Of a stretch of 64,000 nucleotides of DNA, positions 35,799 to 44,204 are shown one piece after another (the first letter of the stretch is position 1; each line of letters begins with the position of its first letter). Under the pieces are notes generated by a model. It did not search any database. It was not told where the DNA came from and worked only from the letters and a program-made list of their open reading frames with translations. The position numbers and the translations under genes were made by a program. Origin of the DNA: Paludibaculum sp. (GTDB taxonomy: Bacteria > Acidobacteriota > Terriglobia > Bryobacterales > Bryobacteraceae); assembly GCA_029973955.1 (NCBI GenBank), contig JARKQJ010000115.1, positions 1 to 64,000 of the forward strand, in the 5' to 3' direction.

Positions 35799-38700
35799 GT
35801 GAGTCGCAACAGGATCTGGTTTGCACTGGCGCTGGTATCGATTGGCTTGTCGTACGGAGTGCCTGCCCTGGCGGCGCCCAAAGTGGCCGTAGGTAATGCC
35901 CACAATCTGCTGCTGAAGGACGACGGAACGGTCTGGGCGTGGGGAGCGAACGAAAACGGACAATTGGGTGATGGCACTGTCCAGTGGAGAAGCGCAAGAG
36001 TCCAGGTAAAAGGGCTCGCCGGCGCCGTGGCCGTGGCGGCCGGTTCTGCGCACAGCCTGGCGATAAAGAGCGACGGCTCGGTCTGGGCGTGGGGCGACAA
36101 CAGCTTCAAACAACTTGGAGCTGAAGACGGAGCCGACCGCGTCGCCGCGGCACAGATTCCCGGTATCTCCAACGCCGCCGCGGTATCCGGCGGAGGAGAT
36201 TTCAGCGCCGTCCTGAAGAGCGATGGGACGGTGTGGACATGGGGTTCAAACAGCCACGGACAACTGGGTGACGGCACCACCATCGACCGCGCGTCACCCG
36301 TGCAGGTGGCCGGCTTGAGCGGTGTGGAGGCGATCGATGCCGGCATTTGGCACTGCGTCGCCCTGAAAAGCGATGGAACCGTCTGGGCGTGGGGCAACAA
36401 CTGGTTTGGACAGTTGGGGGACGGCGCCCTGGTGAATCGCCCTACCGCGTTTCAGATCCCCGGGCTCGACTCCGTCGTCGCCATCGCCGCGGGGCGGACC
36501 CACAGCCTGGCCTTGAGAAGCGACGGCACCGTCTGGACTTGGGGCACACTCGGCGACGGATCAGGCACCACCTACTCGCCCAGCAACGGAACCCCCCCCG
36601 CCCGAATGAACGGCCTGGTGGGAGTGATCGCCGTCGGGGCGGGAGACTCCCACGCTTTTGCCATCCTGTACGATGGCACTGTCCGGAGCTGGGGCGCTAA
36701 CCGGAGCGGCCAACTTGGGGATGGCACCACCACGCAGCAGATCGCACCCGTGGCTGTCGCCGGCCTGGCCGATGCGATCGCGGTCACCGGTGGCGCGCTC
36801 CATAGCCTGGCCGTCAGGCGCGATGGGACGCTGTGGTCCTGGGGTGACACATTTGAGGGCCGGCTGGGCAACGGTGAGATCCTGCTTCGTCCCTTGGCAA
36901 CCGCGGTGCCTGCGATTTCCGGCGTTAAGAGCGCTGCCGCCGGCAATCTCCATTCGGCAGCGTCGAAGCGCGACGGGACCGTCTGGACCTGGGGATACAA
37001 TGACCGGGGCCAGTTGGGAGACGGGACGCATCTGGAGCGCGGCATCCCGGCTCAGATTGCCGGTCTCTCAGGGATTGTGGCCGTGGCCTGCGGGCACACG
37101 AGTTCGTATGCGCTGAAAAGTGACGGCACGGTGTGGGCCTGGGGGCAGAACCATTCCGGACAGTTGGGTGATGGCACCATAACGGACAGAGCGACTCCGG
37201 TTCAGGCTACCGGAATCAGCGGTGTCACCGCCATCGCCGCCGGCAGCTCCTATACCCTCGCCATCCGGAGCGATGGGGCTCTCTGGGCATGGGGGAAGAA
37301 CGATTCCGGACAGTTGGGCGATGGCACCACGATCAATCGTGCGCGCCCGGTACAGGTGAGCGGCATCTCCGATGTGATCGCCGCCGCCGGTTTTGAGTTC
37401 CATACTCTGGCCCTCAGGCGCGATGGCACGGTATGGGCCTGGGGCAACAACTACTACGGCCAGTTGGGCGATGGAACGCAAATCAGCCGCACAGTGCCCG
37501 TCCAGGTGGGCGGCCTTACCGGAGTGGTGTCCATCGCCGCCGGCCCGGATTACAGTGTGGCTGTGAAAAGTGACGGCACGGTATGGGCCTGGGGTTACAA
37601 CGATTACCTGCGTCCGGGAGCCCCCTCTGCCCACCCCGTGCCGGAGCGCATGTCACAGTTCAACTCGGCAGTGCAGGCAACGGCCGGGGGCTCTCATGTT
37701 CTGATTCTGAATCGCGACAAAACGCTCTGGAGCTGGGGCAAGGGCGTGTCGGGCCAATTGGGTTATGGTCTGATGAGCAGCTCTTTCGAACCGGTCCCGG
37801 TGATCGGCTTGCACGACGTCGAGTTGGCCAGCGCCGACTACGACCACAGTCTAGCCATTACCACCGACGGAACTCTCTGGACGTGGGGTGGCGATGAACA
37901 TGGCCAACTGGGCATGGGCAGCATGAGTAAGCGGCTCACCCCCGTACTGGTTCCTGACACGTTCACTATTTCCGGCAAGATCTTCGCTGCCAACGCGTGG
38001 CTCCCCTCCGCCGTTGTTCAACTCTCCGGCGACGGCGCCGCCGGTTACTACACATCCAGCGATGGCGTCTACTCCTTCCCGGACCTCCCCGCCAATCGCA
38101 ACTACACCATCACGCCCTTGACTCCCGGCTATGCCTTCTCTCCGGCCCAAGCCGTGTTCAACAACCTCTCCGCCAACCAGACCGCCAACTTCCTCGCTCT
38201 CCCGGCCGGCACCACCCACTACGCCACCTTCTCCCGCTCCCGCCTCAACTTCGGGGCCTTCTCCGAATCGCGCGCCGCGACTCAAGCGCAGGAAGTCCTC
38301 TTCTCCCAATCCCCCAACATCAACGCTTCCTGGACCGCCGCGTCCAGCCACCCCTGGCTCCAAGTCTCGCCCCTCTCCGGCTCCGGCAACGCCAGGCTCA
38401 CCCTATCCATCCAAACCCTCTTCCTCCCCGGCCCCGGTCAGTACACCGCGTCCATCACCCTGAACTCCACCGGTGCGGCCGGCGGCCCCGTCACCATCCC
38501 GGTCACACTCAAGGTCTACGCCGCACCGGGCTCTCCCTTCGGCAGCTTCGACTCCCCCACCAACAACGCCACCGTCTCCTCCAACATCCCCGTCACCGGC
38601 TGGGCCCTCGACGACATCGGCATCGCCAGCCTCAAAATCTACCGCGACGCCGTTTCGCCAGAACCCGCCGGCGCCCAAATCTACATCGGCGACGCCGTCT

Positions 38701-39620
38701 TCATTCAGGACTCCCGCTCCGACGTCGAAACCGCCTATCCCGGCTTCCCCCTCCACTACCGCTCCGGCTGGGGCTATATGCTCCTCACTAACTTCCTCCC
38801 CAACCACGGCAACGGCACCTTCAAGCTCCACGCCGTCGCCACCAACGCCATCGGCCTCAGCAGGGAAATCGGCACCAAAACCATCACCGTCGACAACGCC
38901 CACGCCACCAAACCCTTCGGCACCATCGACACCCCCGCCCAGGGCGCCACCGTGAGCGTCACGGACTTAGTCAACTTCGGCTGGGCTCTTACGCCCCAGC
39001 CCGCCAAGATCCCCACCGACGGCTCCACCATCCAGGTCTGGCTCGACGGTGCCCCCATCGGCAACGTCACCTACAACAACCCCCGCTCCGACATCGACAC
39101 TCTCTTCCCCAACTACGCCAACACCTTCGGCGCCGTCGGCTTCCGCTACATCGACACCACCAAGCTCGCCAACGGCCTCCACAACATCGCCTGGAGCGTC
39201 ACCGACAACCAGGGCCGCACCGACGGAGTCGGCAGCCGTTTCTTCAGCGTCTTCAACGCCGGCTCATCCGCCAGTTCCATCGCCCTGCCCAGCCCGGAAA
39301 CGCCATCTTCAGAGGCCCGTTTCCGCACCGGCTTCGACACCACCGGGCCGCTCCAACCTCTGAAAGACATCGAGGTCCCCGAACTCGGCCGCGTCGAGAT
39401 CGCCCTCCCACCCGGAGAATGGACCGGCCACCTCCGCGTCAACGAAGACCTCCGCGAACTCCCCGCCGGCTCCACCCTCGACCCCACCAACGGAGTCTTC
39501 GTCTGGCAACTCGGCCCCGGCTTCCGCGGCCCCTACGAACTCCTCTTCCAATCCGCCACGCAAGCCATCCCGGTCCGCATCCAGGTCGGCCCCAAGCCAG
39601 CCCGCATGGAAAGGCAGTAA
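35799..39620 (+). CDS. Giant secreted protein with 14 RCC1 repeats, regulatory Ig, BACON-like and Ig-like domains
   Basis: 1273 residues. Signal peptide about 1-25. Fourteen RCC1-type repeats (pattern H/S-x-LAL-KSDGTVWAWG-x-N-x-x-GQLGDG) fill about residues 28-715; since one RCC1 propeller has seven blades, two propellers are expected. Then come a carboxypeptidase-regulatory-type Ig domain (about 727-805), a BACON-like domain with the WLQVSPLSG motif, and two related Ig-like modules beginning PFGSFDSP and PFGTIDTP. A membrane anchor is not visible. Starts at GTG 35799 with AAAGGAG six nt upstream. Probably an extracellular binding or adhesion protein. Confidence 0.85.
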   Translation: MSRNRIWFALALVSIGLSYGVPALAAPKVAVGNAHNLLLKDDGTVWAWGANENGQLGDGTVQWRSARVQVKGLAGAVAVAAGSAHSLAIKSDGSVWAWGDNSFKQLGAEDGADRVAAAQIPGISNAAAVSGGGDFSAVLKSDGTVWTWGSNSHGQLGDGTTIDRASPVQVAGLSGVEAIDAGIWHCVALKSDGTVWAWGNNWFGQLGDGALVNRPTAFQIPGLDSVVAIAAGRTHSLALRSDGTVWTWGTLGDGSGTTYSPSNGTPPARMNGLVGVIAVGAGDSHAFAILYDGTVRSWGANRSGQLGDGTTTQQIAPVAVAGLADAIAVTGGALHSLAVRRDGTLWSWGDTFEGRLGNGEILLRPLATAVPAISGVKSAAAGNLHSAASKRDGTVWTWGYNDRGQLGDGTHLERGIPAQIAGLSGIVAVACGHTSSYALKSDGTVWAWGQNHSGQLGDGTITDRATPVQATGISGVTAIAAGSSYTLAIRSDGALWAWGKNDSGQLGDGTTINRARPVQVSGISDVIAAAGFEFHTLALRRDGTVWAWGNNYYGQLGDGTQISRTVPVQVGGLTGVVSIAAGPDYSVAVKSDGTVWAWGYNDYLRPGAPSAHPVPERMSQFNSAVQATAGGSHVLILNRDKTLWSWGKGVSGQLGYGLMSSSFEPVPVIGLHDVELASADYDHSLAITTDGTLWTWGGDEHGQLGMGSMSKRLTPVLVPDTFTISGKIFAANAWLPSAVVQLSGDGAAGYYTSSDGVYSFPDLPANRNYTITPLTPGYAFSPAQAVFNNLSANQTANFLALPAGTTHYATFSRSRLNFGAFSESRAATQAQEVLFSQSPNINASWTAASSHPWLQVSPLSGSGNARLTLSIQTLFLPGPGQYTASITLNSTGAAGGPVTIPVTLKVYAAPGSPFGSFDSPTNNATVSSNIPVTGWALDDIGIASLKIYRDAVSPEPAGAQIYIGDAVFIQDSRSDVETAYPGFPLHYRSGWGYMLLTNFLPNHGNGTFKLHAVATNAIGLSREIGTKTITVDNAHATKPFGTIDTPAQGATVSVTDLVNFGWALTPQPAKIPTDGSTIQVWLDGAPIGNVTYNNPRSDIDTLFPNYANTFGAVGFRYIDTTKLANGLHNIAWSVTDNQGRTDGVGSRFFSVFNAGSSASSIALPSPETPSSEARFRTGFDTTGPLQPLKDIEVPELGRVEIALPPGEWTGHLRVNEDLRELPAGSTLDPTNGVFVWQLGPGFRGPYELLFQSATQAIPVRIQVGPKPARMERQ

Positions 39621-39643
39621 CCCGGCCTCGCTGCCCCGACGGA

Positions 39644-39673
39644 TTGAAGGGCCGCGCGCAGCAATGGTAAACT
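39644..39673 (+). promoter_or_regulatory. Putative promoter of tRNA-Thr
   Basis: TTGAAG (39644-39649) and TAAACT (39668-39673) are 18 nt apart, placing the start near 39680, about 6 nt before the mature tRNA. The spacing and tight fit to the tRNA make it believable. Confidence 0.55.
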
Positions 39674-39685
39674 TAAACTGAGCGA

Positions 39686-39761
39686 GCCACCCTAGCTCAG
39701 TTGGTAGAGCGGCTGATTCGTAATCAGCAGGTCGCCGGTTCAAGCCCGGCGGGTGGCTCCA
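39686..39761 (+). tRNA. tRNA-Thr (CGU anticodon)
   Basis: 76-nt cloverleaf with encoded CCA. Acceptor GCCACCC pairs with GGGTGGC, anticodon stem GCTGA/TCAGC encloses TTCGTAA, T loop TTCAAGC. Anticodon CGT reads ACG (Thr). A hairpin follows 19 nt after the end. Confidence 0.95.
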
Positions 39762-39779
39762 GACATTTCAAGCACATAA

Positions 39780-39800
39780 AGGCCCGCGTCATGCGGGCCT
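39780..39800 (+). terminator. Terminator-like hairpin after tRNA-Thr
   Basis: AGGCCCGC (39780-39787) and GCGGGCCT (39793-39800) form a perfect 8-bp stem with loop GTCAT, followed by CGGTGTTTCT. Likely ends the tRNA transcript and also separates it from the convergent permease gene. Confidence 0.7.
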
Positions 39801-39833
39801 CGGTGTTTCTGGCGGAACGAGCACGCGGCGGTG

Positions 39834-42530
39834 CTAGCGGCGCGAGGAGACGCCGTCGAGCGCAGCTACCGGGTCGATGCGTGCGGCTCTGCGGGCTGGG
39901 CCCGCGGCGGCCATCATCGAAACAGTGCCGAGGATGACGGCGATGGCGGCGAAGGTGGGCAGGTCCGCGGGTTCCGTGTCATAGAGGAGTGCTTCGATCG
40001 AGCGCGCTGTGAGCCAAGCCCCGGCCGCGCCCAGCGCGATCCCGCCGAGCGTCATCTTCAGCGCGGAGCCGAGTACGGACCGCAGCAGGGTAGCGGACGA
40101 GGCGCCGAGAGCCACACGAATGCCAAATTCCTGCGTGCGGCTGGTGACAGAGTAGGCCGTCACCCCATAGATGCCAAGCGCGGAAAGAACGAGGGCCAGC
40201 GCGGCGAAGGCCGCGGCGAGCATCAGGAAGAACCGGCGGGGAGAGACGGCGAGGTCCACGATAGTGCGCAAGGGGCGGAGTTCAGAAGCCGGCTGGTTGG
40301 GGTTTCTCGAACGAAGGGCGGCGATCACGGCGGGCTGTAAGGTGGCGGGCGGGAGTGAAGACCGGATGACAAGCTCGGCGCCCTCCGGCACATTCTGCAT
40401 GATGGGCAGATACATCTCCGGGCGAGCCGGTGATTCCGGGCTCTGCTCGCGTACGTCTGCGACGATGCCGACTACCTGGACATTGTCGCGTCCGACGCGC
40501 GCCAGACGGCCGAGCGCATCCTCCCCTTGCCAGTGAAGGCGGGCGGCTGTCTCGTTGATGATGACGACGGGAGGCCGGCCGTCGTCGTCGCTCCAGGTGA
40601 GGTCGCGGCCGCGCGTGAGGCGGATGCCGAGGGCCTGGAGATAACCGGGGGTCACGATTCTGGCAACGGCGGAGATGTCGGCGTCCTTGGGATACGTCTT
40701 GCCCCGCGGCGCCAGGCCCCAACTGCGATTGCGGCCGAGCGGCAACATGTCGGCGACTCCGGCGCTCTGCACGCCGGGCAGGGCGCGAACGTCGTTGAGG
40801 ATGGATTGCAGATAGGCAGTCCGGCGGGGGCGATTGTCCGCATCTGGGATCTCAAGCGTCAGGACGGCCGCGTGCTGTGGCTCGAAGCCGAGATCGGTGT
40901 CGAGCAATCGGAGGAAGCTGCGGAGTAGCAGTCCAGCGCCGGTGAGGAGGATGCAGGCCAGGGCGATCTGGGCAGTGACGAGCGCGGCGCGGATGCGGCC
41001 GTGCGCGCGGCCAGTACTCACGCCGTGGCCTCCGTCCTTGAGGGTGGATTGCAGATTAGGTGAGGAGACCCGCGAGGCCGGTGCAAGTGAGAAGGCGAAG
41101 GCGGAGACGGCGGCGATCAGGATTGTCCAGAGAATGGCTGACAAGTCCAGAGAGACGCTGGAGAGCAGGGGCAGCGCCACCGCGGCACGATTCGCGAGGT
41201 AGAGAATGCCGAGGAAGGAGAGTCCGAGTCCGGCGATTGCCCCGGCGGCGGAGAGAAGAAGGCCCTCGGCCAGCAGTTGGCGGAGGAGGCGGCCGCGGCC
41301 GGCGCCGAGCGCGGAACGGAGGGCGAACTCGCGGGCGCGCGTGGCGGAACGGGCTAGAAAGAGGCTGGAGAGGTTGACGCAGACGATCAGGAGGACGAGT
41401 CCGGTTCCACACCACAGCAAGAACAGAGGCTTCCGATACTTGCCGCTGACGTGGTCCTTGAGGCCGGTGAGCGTGGAATCATAGTGTCCCCACCAATCGG
41501 GATGCGCCTTGTTCATGGCTGGGAAGAGCACATCGGCTTCCGCTTGAGCCTGGGATAGGGTTAAGCCGGGCGGCAGACGGCCGATGATGGCCAGCGTATT
41601 ACCCCAGGTGGACATGCGGTCGAGATCCGCGGGGATGAAGAAGTCGAAAGTGAGTCCGGGGGCGAAGACGGCGCCGAAGTCGAAGGACTCGGGGAGGATG
41701 CCAATGACGGTGAGCGAGTTCCCGGCGATCTTGAGTTGGCGGCCAAGGATGGACGCGTCGCCGCCGAACTGCTGTTGCCAGAACGGATAGCTGAGCAGGA
41801 CAGTGGGCCGGCCGCCGGCGCGGGCCTCTTCCGGCAGGAAGTTCCGACCCCAGAGGGGGCGCACGCCCAGTGTCGGGAAGAAGTCCTGAGCGACCATGAC
41901 GCCGTGAAGGTGGCGCGGTTCGAACGCGCCGGTGAGCGTGCCTTCGCTATTGCCGTAGAAGGGATTGAATGCTGTGACGCCTCGAAAGGCGCGAGTTTGC
42001 GCGCGAAACTCCCGATAGGCGTCGACGGTGTAGGTGGCGAGCGAAAGCCCGGCGGCGGCGCGGGTTTGGGCCTTGTAGGCGCGGCCGGAGGTGAACCAGA
42101 CGAGCTGCGAGGATTCGGGGAATGGGAGGGGGCGGAGGAGGACGGCGTTGACGACACTGAAGACGGTAGTATTGGCGGCGATTCCAAGCGCGAGGATGGC
42201 TATGGAGACGGCGGCGAAGACGCGATCGCGGCGGAGCGTCCGCAAGGCGAAACGGAGGTCCTGCAGGAAGGCCGCCCAATAATCCTGGCGCTGGCGCGCG
42301 GTCTCTATCCGCGTGGCCATCTGAATGCCCGTGGCGCGGATGCCAGGGAGATCCCCGAACTGTTGGAGGGCTTCGCGGCGCGCGTCCCGCGGAGAGAGCC
42401 CCTGCGAACAAAGTTCGTCGATCCTGGACTGGAGGTGGAAGGCGAGCTCGTCATCGATGTCGGCCTGCGGGTTGGCGCCGAGGAGCCGGGCGTAGCGCCG
42501 CCACATTGGAGTCTCACTCTTGCGCGCCAT
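39834..42530 (-). CDS. ADOP-type ABC transporter permease (MacB-like, orphan)
   Basis: 898-residue permease of the acidobacterial duplicated orphan permease group. A cytosolic N-terminal segment (ANPQADIDDELAFHLQSRIDELCSQG) precedes two FtsX/MacB modules, each with a periplasmic domain and transmembrane helices (AAVSIAILALGIAANTTVFS at about 110; a second FtsX block near the C-terminus, GIRVALGASSATLLRSVLG). No ATPase gene is adjacent, as is usual for the group. ATG 42530 overlaps the end of padR, with GAGGAG inside padR, so the genes are translationally linked. Substrate unknown; drug or lipid export is often suggested. Confidence 0.88.
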   Translation of the reverse strand: MARKSETPMWRRYARLLGANPQADIDDELAFHLQSRIDELCSQGLSPRDARREALQQFGDLPGIRATGIQMATRIETARQRQDYWAAFLQDLRFALRTLRRDRVFAAVSIAILALGIAANTTVFSVVNAVLLRPLPFPESSQLVWFTSGRAYKAQTRAAAGLSLATYTVDAYREFRAQTRAFRGVTAFNPFYGNSEGTLTGAFEPRHLHGVMVAQDFFPTLGVRPLWGRNFLPEEARAGGRPTVLLSYPFWQQQFGGDASILGRQLKIAGNSLTVIGILPESFDFGAVFAPGLTFDFFIPADLDRMSTWGNTLAIIGRLPPGLTLSQAQAEADVLFPAMNKAHPDWWGHYDSTLTGLKDHVSGKYRKPLFLLWCGTGLVLLIVCVNLSSLFLARSATRAREFALRSALGAGRGRLLRQLLAEGLLLSAAGAIAGLGLSFLGILYLANRAAVALPLLSSVSLDLSAILWTILIAAVSAFAFSLAPASRVSSPNLQSTLKDGGHGVSTGRAHGRIRAALVTAQIALACILLTGAGLLLRSFLRLLDTDLGFEPQHAAVLTLEIPDADNRPRRTAYLQSILNDVRALPGVQSAGVADMLPLGRNRSWGLAPRGKTYPKDADISAVARIVTPGYLQALGIRLTRGRDLTWSDDDGRPPVVIINETAARLHWQGEDALGRLARVGRDNVQVVGIVADVREQSPESPARPEMYLPIMQNVPEGAELVIRSSLPPATLQPAVIAALRSRNPNQPASELRPLRTIVDLAVSPRRFFLMLAAAFAALALVLSALGIYGVTAYSVTSRTQEFGIRVALGASSATLLRSVLGSALKMTLGGIALGAAGAWLTARSIEALLYDTEPADLPTFAAIAVILGTVSMMAAAGPARRAARIDPVAALDGVSSRR

Positions 42531-42531
42531 T

Positions 42532-42888
42532 TCAGTTCTCCTCGGGGGCAGGCGGATGGGTGGCGGAAAGCAGCTTGGCCACCGCTTCGGCATAGACTTG
42601 CCAGGTGCGAGAGGCTTGGCGCAGTTGGCGCTTGCCTTCCGGAGTGAGGCTGTAGTACTTGGCCTTGCGGTTATTGTCTGACAAGCCCCATTCGGCCTCC
42701 ACCCAGCCTTTGCCTTCGAGCCGCCAGAGGGCTGGATAGAGAGTGCCCTCTTCCACCAACAGGGTCCCGTCAGTCTGGCGGCGGATCAGGTCGGCGATGG
42801 CGTAGCCGTGGAGGCGGCCCCAGATGAGGGACTTGAGAATAAGGACATCGAGAGTGCCGCGGATGAGTTCGAGCTGAGATTTGTCCAT
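42532..42888 (-). CDS. PadR-family transcriptional regulator
   Basis: 118-residue winged-helix repressor. The block LELIRGTLDVLILKSLIWGRLHGYAIADLI (split here as LELIRGTLDVLILKSL and GRLHGYAIADLI) and EEGTLYPALWRLEGKGWVEAEW define PadR N-terminal domains, followed by the short C-terminal helix. ATG 42888 is chosen because the upstream in-frame ATG at 42924 would fall inside the tandem inverted repeats that look like operators. It likely represses itself and the ADOP permease in response to an exported compound. Confidence 0.88.
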   Translation of the reverse strand: MDKSQLELIRGTLDVLILKSLIWGRLHGYAIADLIRRQTDGTLLVEEGTLYPALWRLEGKGWVEAEWGLSDNNRKAKYYSLTPEGKRQLRQASRTWQVYAEAVAKLLSATHPPAPEEN

Positions 42889-42907
42889 GATTTTCGGTGC
42901 CGAATGG

Positions 42908-42964
42908 CTCCCCTGTGGTTTCAAGGGGAGTGTCGCACAGCTTCCCCTGGAACTGCAAGGGGAG
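42908..42964. promoter_or_regulatory. Tandem inverted repeats, candidate PadR operators
   Basis: Two dyads of the same design: CTCCCCT-N9-AGGGGAG (42908-42930, perfect) and TCCCCT-N9-AGGGGA (42943-42963, with one weak outer pair). The direct unit CAAGGGGAGTG recurs at 42922 and 42956, 34 bp apart, about three helical turns. The position just upstream of padR and before the divergent oxidoreductase gene suits a repressor that loops or binds cooperatively. Confidence 0.55.
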
Positions 42965-43040
42965 TGGCTGGATGTTACAAGTCGGACACATGCCGGGGTG
43001 GCATTGCAGCCTCACCGGGTTCGGGCATAAACTGGCGGCC

Positions 43041-44204
43041 ATGAAGCGCAGAGAGATGCTCGCGGGCGTAGCCGCCCCCATGTTGATTCCGGCCAGCGCC
43101 TTCGGCGCGAACGATAGGGTGACCTTTGGGATCATAGGGACGGGAAACAGGGGCGGCTGGCTGCACAGGACCTTCATGAAGCTGGGTGCCGAGTGCGTTG
43201 CCTTGTGCGACACCTATGAGCCCTACATGGAGCGAGCGAAGCGCGAGTCGCCGGCGGGGGTGAAGACCTACGCGGACTATCACGACCTGGTGCAGCACCC
43301 CGGCCTGGACTGCGTGGTGGTGGCGACTCCCGATCACCATCACCGGCCGATGCTCTACACAGCGCTGAAGGCCGGGAAGGACGTCTATCTGGAGAAGCCG
43401 TTCTCCATGAACCTGGCCGAGAGCGCTGAGATGGTGCGAACCGTGCGTGGGACCGACCGCATTGTTCAGATCGGCATGCACCGCCGTTCGATGCCGTTCA
43501 TGTACGCGGCAAAGAAGTTGGTTGACGAGGGCGCGCTGGGCAAAGTGTGGCACGCGCGGGCATCGTGGAACTGGAACTTCGTGGAGTGGCTCGACAACTC
43601 GCCGCTGGAAGGCAGGCTCGACTGGGAGCGGTTTCTCGGCGATGCCCCCAAACGCGCGCTGGAGCCGCGGCGGTTCCGGTGGTGGCGCGGGTTCTGGGAT
43701 TACTCCGGAGGCAACATGACGGACCAGGGGACGCACCTCATGGATGTGATCCAGTGGATGACTGGGAACAGTTCGCCGAAGTCCGCCGTCTGCAATGGCA
43801 TGGTGTGCCGGAACAACACGGCTGAAGCGCCCGATGTGTTCACAGCGGTATTCGAGTACCCGGCGATGATGGCCACATGGTCGTTGAATTACACGAGCGC
43901 CTATGATTACGACTGGTCCATCACACTGCACGGAGAGAATGCGGCAATGGTGTTGAACCGTTTCGGCTACCGCCTGTTCAAAGAGGTGCAGCCGGGCCCG
44001 CAGCCTTGGACGTCCGGCCCGGCCGACAAACTGATCGGCGAGATGCCGGACAAAGACAGTGCGGACGCGCATCCGCGGAATTTCCTGGAGTGCATGCGCA
44101 GCAGGAAGCAGCCGAATTGCACGGTGGAGATCGCGGCCGCGGCCGTGGCTGGACCGCACATGGCGAACATCTCTTACCGAGAGGGACGCAAGGTTACCGC
44201 CTGA
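43041..44204 (+). CDS. Gfo/Idh/MocA-family oxidoreductase with Tat leader
   Basis: 387 residues from ATG 43041; the open frame upstream runs through the regulatory repeats and is not coding. The leader MKRREMLAGVAAPMLIPASA is Tat/Sec-like. Rossmann motif GIIGTGNRGG, then the family EKP motif in VYLEKPFSMNLAES, and the C-terminal domain with WRGFWDYSGGNMTDQGTHLMD. Family members oxidise or reduce sugars, inositols or keto-sugars using NAD(P). It is the first gene of the polysaccharide locus and overlaps the convergent GH28 gene by 11 bp. Confidence 0.88.
   Translation: MKRREMLAGVAAPMLIPASAFGANDRVTFGIIGTGNRGGWLHRTFMKLGAECVALCDTYEPYMERAKRESPAGVKTYADYHDLVQHPGLDCVVVATPDHHHRPMLYTALKAGKDVYLEKPFSMNLAESAEMVRTVRGTDRIVQIGMHRRSMPFMYAAKKLVDEGALGKVWHARASWNWNFVEWLDNSPLEGRLDWERFLGDAPKRALEPRRFRWWRGFWDYSGGNMTDQGTHLMDVIQWMTGNSSPKSAVCNGMVCRNNTAEAPDVFTAVFEYPAMMATWSLNYTSAYDYDWSITLHGENAAMVLNRFGYRLFKEVQPGPQPWTSGPADKLIGEMPDKDSADAHPRNFLECMRSRKQPNCTVEIAAAAVAGPHMANISYREGRKVTA

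Noticed and set aside
35930..37930. Long tandem DNA repeat or minisatellite
   Set aside because: The repetition is at protein level (RCC1 blades) with diverged codons, so it is a coding repeat.
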